Source of the DNA: Ruegeria sp. Ofav3-42
GTDB lineage: Bacteria; Pseudomonadota; Alphaproteobacteria; Rhodobacterales; Rhodobacteraceae
Direction: 5' to 3'
NCBI RefSeq assembly: GCF_022347725.1
Contig: NZ_JAKRGB010000002.1
Location: 186,001 to 250,000, forward strand
Length of the DNA: 64,000 nt
Both the position numbers and the translations under genes were made by a program. Of this stretch, positions 27,211 through 37,897 are shown piece after piece (within the stretch, counting starts at the first letter, position 1; every line of letters starts with the position of its first letter). The notes beneath the pieces are model-generated. The model was not told the origin of the DNA, searched no databases, and worked only from the letters and a program-made list of their open reading frames with translations.

Positions 27211-28407
27211 ATGACTAACTCGATTTCTCTTGCGCAGGGGCGCGAGTATCTCGCTATTCCCGGTCCTTCGGTCATGCCCGATGCGGTTTTGCAGGCCATG
27301 CACCGGCCTTCGCCAAACATTTACGAAGGCGAACTGATCGAGATGATGCCTGCTCTGACGCGCGATCTGTGCCGCGTGGCGCGCACGGATCACAATGTCG
27401 CCATTTACATCGCCAACGGCCACGGAACCTGGGAAGCCGCTCTGTCGAACGTCATTGCGCCGGGGGAAACGGTTTTGGCTCCGGCATCGGGGCGTTTTAC
27501 CCATGGTTGGGCCGAGATGGCCGAAGGAATCGGTGCCAAGGTCGACCTGATCGATTTCGGATTGTCGTCAGCGTGGGATTTCGATCAGATCGCTGACACC
27601 CTGCGCGCCGATGAAACGCACCGGATCAAGGCTGTTCTGGCCGTTCATGTGGATACGTCCTCGTCCATCCGAAACGACATCCCGGCACTGCGTGCATTGC
27701 TGGACGATCTGGGCCATCCGGCATTGCTGATGGCGGATTGCATTGCCTCGCTGGGCTGCGACCGGTTTGAAATGGACCCATGGGGCGTCGATGTCATGGT
27801 CACGGCCTGTCAGAAGGGGCTGATGACGCCTGCGGGGACCGGTTTCGTCTTTTTCAACGACAAAGCGCAGGCCAAACAAGCGTCCATGCCCCGTGTCTCG
27901 CAATACTGGGACTGGCAACCGCGGGCCAACCCCGAGTTGTTCTATCAGTACTTCAATGGCACCGCGCCGACCCATCACCTCTATGGCCTGCGCGCGGCGT
28001 TGGACATGATCCACGCTGAAGGGATGGAACAGGTCTGGGCGCGTCACGAACGTCTGGCCACCGCGATCTGGGCCGCCTGCGAAACCTGGGCGGAAGGTGG
28101 CGCCTTACAGATAAACGTGGCCGATCGTTCGCTCCGCAGTCATGCCGTCACTGCATTACGTTTGACCGACGGGCGTGGCACTCCTTTGCGCGAGTTCACG
28201 GAATCCCAACTTGGACTGACGCTGGGCATCGGGCTGGGGATGGAGGACTGGGACGGGTGCTTCCGACTGGGCCACATGGGCTATATCAATGCCCAGATGG
28301 TCATGGCCATGTTGGGCGGCATGGAGACAGCGATGGCCGCATTGGACATCCCGCGCGGAAATGGCGCGTTGGAGGCCGCTGCAGCGGTGCTCGCGTCGAA
28401 AGACTAA
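27211..28407 (+). CDS. Class V aminotransferase (serine/alanine-glyoxylate type)
   Basis: A 398-residue PLP enzyme of the alanine-glyoxylate/serine-glyoxylate aminotransferase family. The N-terminal AIPGPSVMPDAVLQAM opening is family-typical, and the PLP lysine is K202 in TACQKGLMTPAG. A LAVHVDTSSSIRNDIPALRALL segment precedes it. In Roseobacters such enzymes serve glyoxylate or serine-cycle metabolism. The amino donor is not decided by sequence. Its stop overlaps by 4 bp the convergent aminotransferase gene. Confidence 0.88.
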   Translation: MTNSISLAQGREYLAIPGPSVMPDAVLQAMHRPSPNIYEGELIEMMPALTRDLCRVARTDHNVAIYIANGHGTWEAALSNVIAPGETVLAPASGRFTHGWAEMAEGIGAKVDLIDFGLSSAWDFDQIADTLRADETHRIKAVLAVHVDTSSSIRNDIPALRALLDDLGHPALLMADCIASLGCDRFEMDPWGVDVMVTACQKGLMTPAGTGFVFFNDKAQAKQASMPRVSQYWDWQPRANPELFYQYFNGTAPTHHLYGLRAALDMIHAEGMEQVWARHERLATAIWAACETWAEGGALQINVADRSLRSHAVTALRLTDGRGTPLREFTESQLGLTLGIGLGMEDWDGCFRLGHMGYINAQMVMAMLGGMETAMAALDIPRGNGALEAAAAVLASKD

Positions 28408-29504
28408 TCCTGCGCCTCTGCAAGTGCCTTTGGCAACGCAGCAGCAAAAGCATCCAGATCGGATGCCTCTCCGCAACTGACGCGGATGCATCTGTTCTGA
28501 GGCGCAGCAAAAGGCATACGCACGAAAATGCCCTGCGCGACCAACGAGTCCAAAACGGCCTTGGCGAACGCCCCATCCCGGCCACAGTCGATGGCAACAA
28601 AATTTGTGGCCGAGGGCAGGGGCTTCAGCCCGTTCTCCCGCGCAATCTGACCGACCCGTTCGCGCGCTTCGGTGATCTTGGCTTGCACGTGTTCCAGCCA
28701 CGCGGAATCCTGCAGTGCCGCCAGCGCTCCGGCCTGCGCAGCCCGGTTCATGCCGAAGTGGTTGCGCACCTTGTTGAAGGCTGAGATCAGGCCGGGCGCG
28801 CCGATTGCATAACCAACCCGCGCACCTGCCATGCCGTAAACCTTCGAAAAGGTTCGCATCCGGATCACGCGGGGATCATTCGCGTCCACGGGGGCGGCAG
28901 TGCCATCCGGCGCGCATTCCACATAGGCCTCGTCCAGCACCAACAGGCAGCCGTCGGGCAGATATTCCATGGCCGCAACGATCTCCGCACCGGTATGCCA
29001 ACTGCCCATCGGATTGTCCGGGTTGGCCAGATAGACCAACTTGGCGTCGAACTCAGTCGCTTTGGCGAACAGGGCCTTCGGGTCTTCGCGATCATCGCGA
29101 TAGGGTACCTTGTGCAGCGTGCCGCCAAAGCCTGCCACGTGGTAATTGAACGTGGGGTAGGCTCCGTCCGAAGTCACCACCGCGTCACCGGGTCCGACCA
29201 GCAGGCGCACCAGATAGCCCAGCAGGCCATCAATCCCTTCACCAACCACGATATTCTCGGGACTGATCCCATGATGATCCGCCAAGGCGTTGCGCAGATC
29301 GTGGTTTTCGGGGTCGCCATACATCCAGATGCCTGAATCCGCCATCGCCGCGATGGCGCGGGGGGAGGGACCGAACACGCTCTCATTTGCACCCAGACGC
29401 GCCACAAACGGCGCGCCGCGTTGGCGCTCCTGCGTTTCGGGGCCGACAAATGGCACGGTTGCAGGCAGGGATTGGGCAAGCGGGGTATAACGTGGGTCAG
29501 TCAT
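28404..29504 (-). CDS. Class I/II PLP-dependent aminotransferase, HisC-like
   Basis: A 366-residue aminotransferase of the histidinol-phosphate aminotransferase-like group. Visible signatures are LGANESVFGPSPRAIAAM, GEGIDGLLGYLVRLLVGPGD, VYLANPDNPMGSWH and the lysine in FSKVYGMAGARVGYAIG. The frame opens at 29528, but ATG 29504 gives the expected N terminus. No other histidine gene is nearby and Roseobacters often have several HisC-like paralogues, so a true role in histidine synthesis is uncertain. Confidence 0.82.
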   Translation of the reverse strand: MTDPRYTPLAQSLPATVPFVGPETQERQRGAPFVARLGANESVFGPSPRAIAAMADSGIWMYGDPENHDLRNALADHHGISPENIVVGEGIDGLLGYLVRLLVGPGDAVVTSDGAYPTFNYHVAGFGGTLHKVPYRDDREDPKALFAKATEFDAKLVYLANPDNPMGSWHTGAEIVAAMEYLPDGCLLVLDEAYVECAPDGTAAPVDANDPRVIRMRTFSKVYGMAGARVGYAIGAPGLISAFNKVRNHFGMNRAAQAGALAALQDSAWLEHVQAKITEARERVGQIARENGLKPLPSATNFVAIDCGRDGAFAKAVLDSLVAQGIFVRMPFAAPQNRCIRVSCGEASDLDAFAAALPKALAEAQD

Positions 29505-29598
29505 GTGGGCAGATAAACGCAAGGTCACCTGACAGGCAAGCTTGCGTTACAGGGTGTCGCCTCGCATTGTTAGTGTAAAAACAAAGGGAGGAGCGCAT

Positions 29599-30669
29599 AT
29601 GCGCATCGTACTTGGCCTGATCATTATCGGCCTTGCCTATCTGATATTCTGGCCGGTTCCGGTTCAGCCGGTGGCCTGGATCCCGCCCCAAGCGCCGGGT
29701 TTTACAGGCGACTTCGCGGAAAACAGCGAATTGGACAAACTGGAACTGATCGTGCTGCCAGAAGACGAGGTCGGTCCCGAGGACATTGCGATACTGCCCG
29801 ACGGTTCTGTGTACACAACCACATTGGCGGGTGCGCTCTATCGGATCGACGGGGACGCACCGGTCAAAATCGACGACCTCGGCGGCCGGCCACTGGGTCT
29901 GAAGGCCGGACCGGATGAAGCGCTTTACATAGCCGATAGTTTCCGAGGTGTGATGCGATGGACCGGTCCGGGCACGCTGGAATCTCTGGTGTCGGAAATC
30001 GATGGTGCGCCGGTGGTTTATGCAAACCAACTAGATGTGGCACAGGATGGAACGATCTACTTCTCCAACTCGTCCGACCGGTTCGATCCCGAAACGATGG
30101 GTGGGACCAAGCCGACCTCGGTCCTGACGATTTGGGAGCAATCTGACACCGGCTATGTCGCGCGCCACGCCCCTGATGGCACGACCGAGAAAGTGGCCGA
30201 TGGTTTCGTGTATACGAATGGCGTTGCTCTTTCTCCGGAGGAGGATTTTCTGCTCATCGCCGAAACCGGTCGCGCACGGGTGCATAAACTATGGCTGACG
30301 GGTCCCAACGCTGGCCAGCAGGAAGTTCTGATGGATAACCTGCCCGGCTATCCCGATAACCTGGAGGCACAGGGCGATGGCACCTATTGGATGGCTTTCG
30401 CCAGCCCGCGGGTGCCGAGCGAAGCACTGATGCCATACCCGTTCCTGCGCAAGGTGATCTGGCGGCTTGGCCCGATGGTGCGGCCCGCTCCGATTCATCG
30501 CGGAATGGTGGTGCAATTCGACGGTGACGGGTATATTTTGCGGACCTTACAGGACCCCGAAGGGCGGTTGGGCATCACCACCGGCGGTAAAGTTGTCGGC
30601 GATCAGTTTTATGTCATGACATTGGACTCCCCGTGGTTTGGACGGATGCCTGCGGCAAACCTGCCCTAA
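29599..30669 (+). CDS. Strictosidine synthase/SMP-30-like beta-propeller protein
   Basis: A 356-residue protein with an N-terminal membrane anchor or signal helix (MRIVLGLIIIGLAYLIFWPV) followed by a six-bladed beta-propeller. GPEDIAILPDGSVYTT, LGLKAGPDEALYIADSFRG, FVYTNGVALSPEEDFLLIAE and LPGYPDNLEA are the standard blades of the strictosidine-synthase-like (adipocyte plasma-membrane-associated) group, which hydrolyses lactones or esters. The start 29599 follows GGGAGGAGC. The periplasmic substrate is unknown. Confidence 0.85.
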   Translation: MRIVLGLIIIGLAYLIFWPVPVQPVAWIPPQAPGFTGDFAENSELDKLELIVLPEDEVGPEDIAILPDGSVYTTTLAGALYRIDGDAPVKIDDLGGRPLGLKAGPDEALYIADSFRGVMRWTGPGTLESLVSEIDGAPVVYANQLDVAQDGTIYFSNSSDRFDPETMGGTKPTSVLTIWEQSDTGYVARHAPDGTTEKVADGFVYTNGVALSPEEDFLLIAETGRARVHKLWLTGPNAGQQEVLMDNLPGYPDNLEAQGDGTYWMAFASPRVPSEALMPYPFLRKVIWRLGPMVRPAPIHRGMVVQFDGDGYILRTLQDPEGRLGITTGGKVVGDQFYVMTLDSPWFGRMPAANLP

Positions 30670-30733
30670 CGTTGAGGTGGAACTTGAAGGGGCTTCCGGG
30701 CAAGGTGATCACGACCTGAATTGGGAGGCCTGA

Positions 30734-31516
30734 ATGTCACGCGTATCCGTCGAGTACAAAGATCACATCGCCCATGTCACGCTGACGCGCGGTGATAAAA
30801 TGAACGCGCTGGACGATGCGATGATCAAGGCCATCATTTCTGCCGGGCAGGAGGTCGCGGCCTCGGATGCCCGAGCAGTGGTGCTGTCGGGCGAGGGCAA
30901 GAGCTTTTGCGCGGGTCTGGACATGGCAAGCTTTGCCAGCATGGCCCAGACGGACCCGACCGAATGGCTGATGTCCCGCAGTCACAAAGACGCCAACGAG
31001 GTGCAAGAAGTTGTCTTGGTGTGGCGGCGTGTTCCGGTTCCCGTCATCTGTGCCATCCAAGGAGTTGCCTATGGCGGGGGGCTGCAGCTTGCGCTGGGCG
31101 CGGATATCCGCATTGCGCACCCTGATACCAAACTGGCGGTGATGGAGATGAAATGGGGCCTCATCCCGGATATGGGCGGCATGGTTCTGCTGCCGGAACT
31201 GGTGCGTTCGGACGTGTTGCGCCTGTTGACCTATACAGCCCGTCCTATTGGTGCGACTCAGGCGGCGGAATGGGGGCTGGTCACCAAGCTGTCGGACGAC
31301 CCTTTGTCCGAGGCGTTGGCTTTGGCTGAAGACATCGCGGGCCAAAGCCCTTCTGCCATCCGTTCGGCCAAACGCCTGATCGAGGTCGCCGAATCCAAAT
31401 CCCGCACCGAGGTTTTGATCGAAGAATCCTCGGAACAAGTGGAGCTGATCGGGAAACCGGACCAGATGGAGGTCATCGCGGCACGAATGCAAGGTCGCAA
31501 GCCTGAATTCAAATGA
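30734..31516 (+). CDS. Crotonase/enoyl-CoA hydratase family protein
   Basis: A 260-residue crotonase-fold protein acting on acyl-CoA thioesters. The oxyanion loops are SGEGKSFCAGLDMASF and AIQGVAYGGGLQLALGADIRIA. The second catalytic region reads KWGLIPDMGGMVLLPEL, with aspartate rather than glutamate after IP, so hydratase versus isomerase activity is not settled. It overlaps the VOC gene by 4 bp, which implies cotranscription. Confidence 0.9.
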   Translation: MSRVSVEYKDHIAHVTLTRGDKMNALDDAMIKAIISAGQEVAASDARAVVLSGEGKSFCAGLDMASFASMAQTDPTEWLMSRSHKDANEVQEVVLVWRRVPVPVICAIQGVAYGGGLQLALGADIRIAHPDTKLAVMEMKWGLIPDMGGMVLLPELVRSDVLRLLTYTARPIGATQAAEWGLVTKLSDDPLSEALALAEDIAGQSPSAIRSAKRLIEVAESKSRTEVLIEESSEQVELIGKPDQMEVIAARMQGRKPEFK

Positions 31517-31884
31517 CCTCGCCTCCCGTCACCCGTTTGATCCTGTACGCCAAGGATGTCGAAGGTATGGTGCGGTTCTACGAGTCCCATTTTGGCTACA
31601 AGGCACGCCAACTTGTAAGCGACCGGATCGTCGAACTGGTGCCCGATGGGGCTGGGCTGCGTCTGATGCTGCATCCGGCCAGTAAGGCCGCGCGCCAGGG
31701 GCAGTCGGCTGTTAAGATCGTTTTTGATGTCGCGGATGTTGCTGCGTTTTGCACCCAAGCAGCGCAAAAAGGCCTGCAATTCGGCCCAATACACAAGGCA
31801 GAGGGATACAGTTTCGCTAATGCCAAGGATCCGTCCGGGAACTCTATTTCCGTGTCCAGCAGAGCGTTTGTAACGGGTATTTAA
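31513..31884 (+). CDS. VOC (glyoxalase/bleomycin-resistance fold) protein
   Basis: A 123-residue single-module VOC protein: TRLILYAKDVEGMVRFYESHFGYKARQ at the N terminus and FANAKDPSGNSISVSSR at the C terminus give the paired beta-alpha-beta units. The usual metal-binding His/Glu pattern is incomplete, so catalysis is uncertain. It starts inside the end of the crotonase gene and could modify or bind a related intermediate, which is inference only. Confidence 0.82.
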   Translation: MTSPPVTRLILYAKDVEGMVRFYESHFGYKARQLVSDRIVELVPDGAGLRLMLHPASKAARQGQSAVKIVFDVADVAAFCTQAAQKGLQFGPIHKAEGYSFANAKDPSGNSISVSSRAFVTGI

Positions 31885-32213
31885 CGCAGGAACGCCCGCC
31901 TCGCGTCGCGCGCCATGTTGTAGCGCATCTCAAGCTCAGCGATCAGCGCCATCGTGATCTTACGCTCTTTGGGATCAGTTTGGGCAGCATAAGCTTTGCG
32001 TGCAGCATCAAGCTTTTTCTTGATGTCGAACTCTTCGGGCAGAACACCTGCCTGGGCCATTATCCGGTGACCGGCAGCCAGAGCCGGGTCGGTCTGAGCC
32101 TCGGATGAGCGATCGGGCAGGGGCTGACCTTCGCCCTCCAACCCTTCCAACTGGCCTTCGGCCTGCGCCTTCTTGATCTGTCGTTCGATCAGTTTTCCAA
32201 GCGATCCAAGCAT
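31881..32213 (-). CDS. DnaJ-homologue-domain (DUF1992) protein
   Basis: A 110-residue DUF1992 protein. The conserved opening LIERQIKKAQAEGQLEGLEGEGQPLPDRS and the subsequent GVLPEEFDIKKKLDAARKAY are the standard signature. Members resemble the conserved region of DnaJ homologue subfamily C member 28; the molecular function is unknown. The stop overlaps that of the convergent VOC gene. Confidence 0.9.
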   Translation of the reverse strand: MLGSLGKLIERQIKKAQAEGQLEGLEGEGQPLPDRSSEAQTDPALAAGHRIMAQAGVLPEEFDIKKKLDAARKAYAAQTDPKERKITMALIAELEMRYNMARDARRAFLR

Positions 32214-32252
32214 GGCCCAAGTATACTCGGGTGCTTCGGCAGCTGAAAGTAC

Positions 32253-33416
32253 TCACCGTGTACGGTTGGCGACCAGATAGGCAATGCCACCTGCCGCCAG
32301 TCCCCAAACCGCAGCACCTAACCCAAATACTGTGATACCGGACGCGGTGATCGCGAAGGTCAGGATGGCCGCTTCCCGTTCTGCCGGTACCTCAAGCGCG
32401 GCAAAGGTCGCGTTTGCCAATACGCCGATCAACGCGATCCCGGTCAGAGTTCCCATCAAAAGCGGGTCGGCATGGGCCGCGAACCCTGTGATTGCCACGG
32501 CGAACACGCCGAAAATGCAGTAGAACACGCCTGCCATGACCGCTGACCAATAGCGCTGGTCCGGGTCGGGGTGGCTGTCCTCATTCGAACACATCGCGGC
32601 AGTAATCGCGGCGAGACAAGTGGCAGGTGCTCCGAAGGGTGCGGACAAAATGCTGGCGCCTCCGACCGCTGAGAACAGTTTGCCGGTGTTGGGCGAATAT
32701 CCATAGCTGCGCATAACAGCGATGCCGGGAATGTTTTGAGTGGCCATGGTGACGATGAACAATGGGATGCCGATCCCGATGGCAGAGGCCACAGAGAAGG
32801 TAGGCATTGTCCAGACCGGGGCGGCCACAAAAAGCTCGGGCCTGACCGAGCTGTCGCCGACGTTCAAAACCACCACGATCGCCGCTGCGATAACCGCTGC
32901 TGGAACCGCGAACAGTCGATTGACCCGCCCGGCAATAAACCACGTCAGGATGACTGGAAGCGCTTGCCAGGGCAGTTCAACTGCCGCCTTGAACGGAATA
33001 ATGCACAAGGGCAGCAGAACCCCGCCCAGCATGGCTTGCGCCAGCGTTGTTGGTATAGCCGCCGCCAGCCGCCCAAGCGGACGCCATAGCCCTGCAAGCA
33101 CCGTCAGCGCACCGGCGCAGAGAAACGCGCCTACGGCGCCCGAGAAGCCAGCAGCAGGTGGCGCCGAGACTGCAAGCAGCGCAGCCCCCGGCGTGGACCA
33201 CGCCACGCTGATCGGTTGCTTGTACCACAGGCTTAGAATGACTGCCGCCAAGCCCATTGCCACTGCGGCCATCATTAAACCGGACGCGGATTCAGCTGCC
33301 GACGCCTTCATCGCGGCAAGGCCCTGCAGGACAATCGGGAATGAGCTGAAAAAGCCGACGACCGCCACTACAAGTCCGGTCGAAATCGTCTGCACAGGGG
33401 GAAGGGAACGCGCCAT
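32253..33416 (-). CDS. BenE family benzoate/proton symporter-like transporter
   Basis: A 387-residue inner-membrane protein with about 11-12 hydrophobic segments. SVAWSTPGAALLAVS, GAFLCAGALTVLAGLWRPLGRLAAAIP and FGAPATCLAAITAAMC are typical BenE segments. The frame extends to 33458, but ATG 33416 begins the conserved region. No aromatic-degradation genes are linked, so benzoate is only the family default. Confidence 0.9.
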   Translation of the reverse strand: MARSLPPVQTISTGLVVAVVGFFSSFPIVLQGLAAMKASAAESASGLMMAAVAMGLAAVILSLWYKQPISVAWSTPGAALLAVSAPPAAGFSGAVGAFLCAGALTVLAGLWRPLGRLAAAIPTTLAQAMLGGVLLPLCIIPFKAAVELPWQALPVILTWFIAGRVNRLFAVPAAVIAAAIVVVLNVGDSSVRPELFVAAPVWTMPTFSVASAIGIGIPLFIVTMATQNIPGIAVMRSYGYSPNTGKLFSAVGGASILSAPFGAPATCLAAITAAMCSNEDSHPDPDQRYWSAVMAGVFYCIFGVFAVAITGFAAHADPLLMGTLTGIALIGVLANATFAALEVPAEREAAILTFAITASGITVFGLGAAVWGLAAGGIAYLVANRTR

Positions 33417-33497
33417 GACTGCCTCAGATTTATCTGATGAACTTGCTAACAATCGCAAGCCGCTGGGAACAAGGGGAAAAGCCTTTGGGCAAATGAA

Positions 33498-33523
33498 AAC
33501 CCCGCCGGATCAGGGGCGGGGTT
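33498..33523 (-). terminator. Terminator downstream of valS
   Basis: AACCCCGCC/GGCGGGGTT is a 9-bp GC-rich stem 34 bp after the valS stop. On the minus strand it is followed by TTTTC. The same hairpin belongs to a repeat-like element described separately. Confidence 0.75.
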
Positions 33524-33532
33524 CGGGATTTG

Positions 33533-33553
33533 AGTATTTTTGAAAAGATGAAG
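33533..33553 (+). repeat. Second copy of the Roseobacter intergenic repeat tail
   Basis: GAGTATTTTTGAAAAGATGAA matches the tail at 5184-5204 (GAGGTATTTTTGGCCAGATGAA) with a few differences, again beside a GC-rich hairpin. Relative to the neighbouring gene's direction it is inverted compared with the first copy. Confidence 0.6.
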
Positions 33554-33556
33554 TGG

Positions 33557-36718
<3,162 letters not shown>

Positions 36719-36836
36719 GGGGTGCGTCCTGCGTCATCAATCTCGGGTCAGCGCCTGCAATAGCGAATGCGTGAGGGAAGGGGAAGGGTCTGCGCGTGGA
36801 TCAGGTGCCAAAGCATCGATCCAGCACGCCTGATTT

Positions 36837-37733
36837 CTATCCGTTTGTGGCGGCGGAATCGTAGAGCTTCAACGTTTCCGCCGCGCCCTGCGCCATTGCC
36901 TTGGCCTGATCTTCGCGTATCCGAGTGTACAATTCCAAAGCATCGGCAGAGAACAGATCTGCGGGCGCAGGGATTTGGATAAAGTTCCCGACCCGGTCCT
37001 CGCCACGAGCCAGGATGGCATAGTCGCGATCGGCCACTTTCTGTTGCGCGTTGGGGTTCAGATAGCGGATGGCAAGTCCGATCCGCCGGTCATCCGATAC
37101 GTTCGGACCTGATCCATGAATTGTCAGCCCGTGATGCAGCGACATCTGACCCGGCTGCAATTCAATGTGCGTCTTGTCTTGTTCGGCAACGTCTACGGCC
37201 ACTTCCTGCCCACGTGACAGCAGATTGCTGTCCGAGAACGTGTCATTATGCGGTAGGATCGGATTCTTGTGGCTGCCTTTGACGAAATCCATACAGCCGC
37301 TTTCGACTGTTGCAGGTGACAGTGCGATCCACGCTGTCACTTGATCGGGAGTTTCGCCCATACCCCAATAAGTCAGGTCTTGATGCATGCCGACGACCTG
37401 TGTCGTGTGGGGTTCCTTGATGAACAGTTCCGCCGACCACAGCAGCAGATCCGGCCCCAATACGCCTTCGACGACGTCCAGAACCCGCGGGTCCAGTGCG
37501 ATGCGGGTGACAAGCGGCATGACCACATGCGCATTCACTCGTTTGTACATGTTGAGCGGAAGCGGCAGATCTGCCTCACGCCATGTTTGTTCGATCTCTT
37601 CCAACTCAGCGCGCATCACTGCAACTTCATCGGTATCGAACACAGTTGTCGGAAAGACAAAGCCGTTGTTCCAGTAGTCGTCGATAAGTTCGGGCGTCAG
37701 GCGACCGTTCTTCAGGGCGATTGGGGTTGTCAT
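36837..37733 (-). CDS. Phytanoyl-CoA dioxygenase-like Fe(II)/2-oxoglutarate enzyme (paralogue 1)
   Basis: A 298-residue PhyH-family oxygenase. The iron facial triad is visible as HQD in GMHQDLTYWG and the distal His in MSLHHGLTIHGSGPN, followed by an Arg in RRIGLAIRYL that would bind 2-oxoglutarate. It is divergent from the CoxL-like gene, with a dyad (37802-37817) between them. A second PhyH-like gene is at 49438-50286. Substrates of bacterial members vary widely (ectoine, chlorinated or acyl compounds), and none is implied here. Confidence 0.85.
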   Translation of the reverse strand: MTTPIALKNGRLTPELIDDYWNNGFVFPTTVFDTDEVAVMRAELEEIEQTWREADLPLPLNMYKRVNAHVVMPLVTRIALDPRVLDVVEGVLGPDLLLWSAELFIKEPHTTQVVGMHQDLTYWGMGETPDQVTAWIALSPATVESGCMDFVKGSHKNPILPHNDTFSDSNLLSRGQEVAVDVAEQDKTHIELQPGQMSLHHGLTIHGSGPNVSDDRRIGLAIRYLNPNAQQKVADRDYAILARGEDRVGNFIQIPAPADLFSADALELYTRIREDQAKAMAQGAAETLKLYDSAATNG

Positions 37734-37801
37734 GAGACCTCCGTCAGGCTGAACCGCGTTTTCAGGTTACGAAGCGCTTTTCTGGCCCGGCATTGCTTTT
37801 T

Positions 37802-37817
37802 GCGACATGCAGGTCGC
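37802..37817. promoter_or_regulatory. GCGAC-N6-GTCGC dyad, copy 1
   Basis: GCGACATGCAGGTCGC with flanking TTT lies in the divergent region between the phytanoyl-CoA dioxygenase-like gene and the CoxL-like gene. The same 16-mer occurs at 44738-44753. Likely a shared operator; the regulator is unknown. Confidence 0.6.
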
Positions 37818-37897
37818 CTCTCGCCCAAATGCCAGGCTCTGGACATCAATTGGAGGAGAGCTAGTGTCGCGACGGTGGGCCGTCGGAGGATCAAGCA

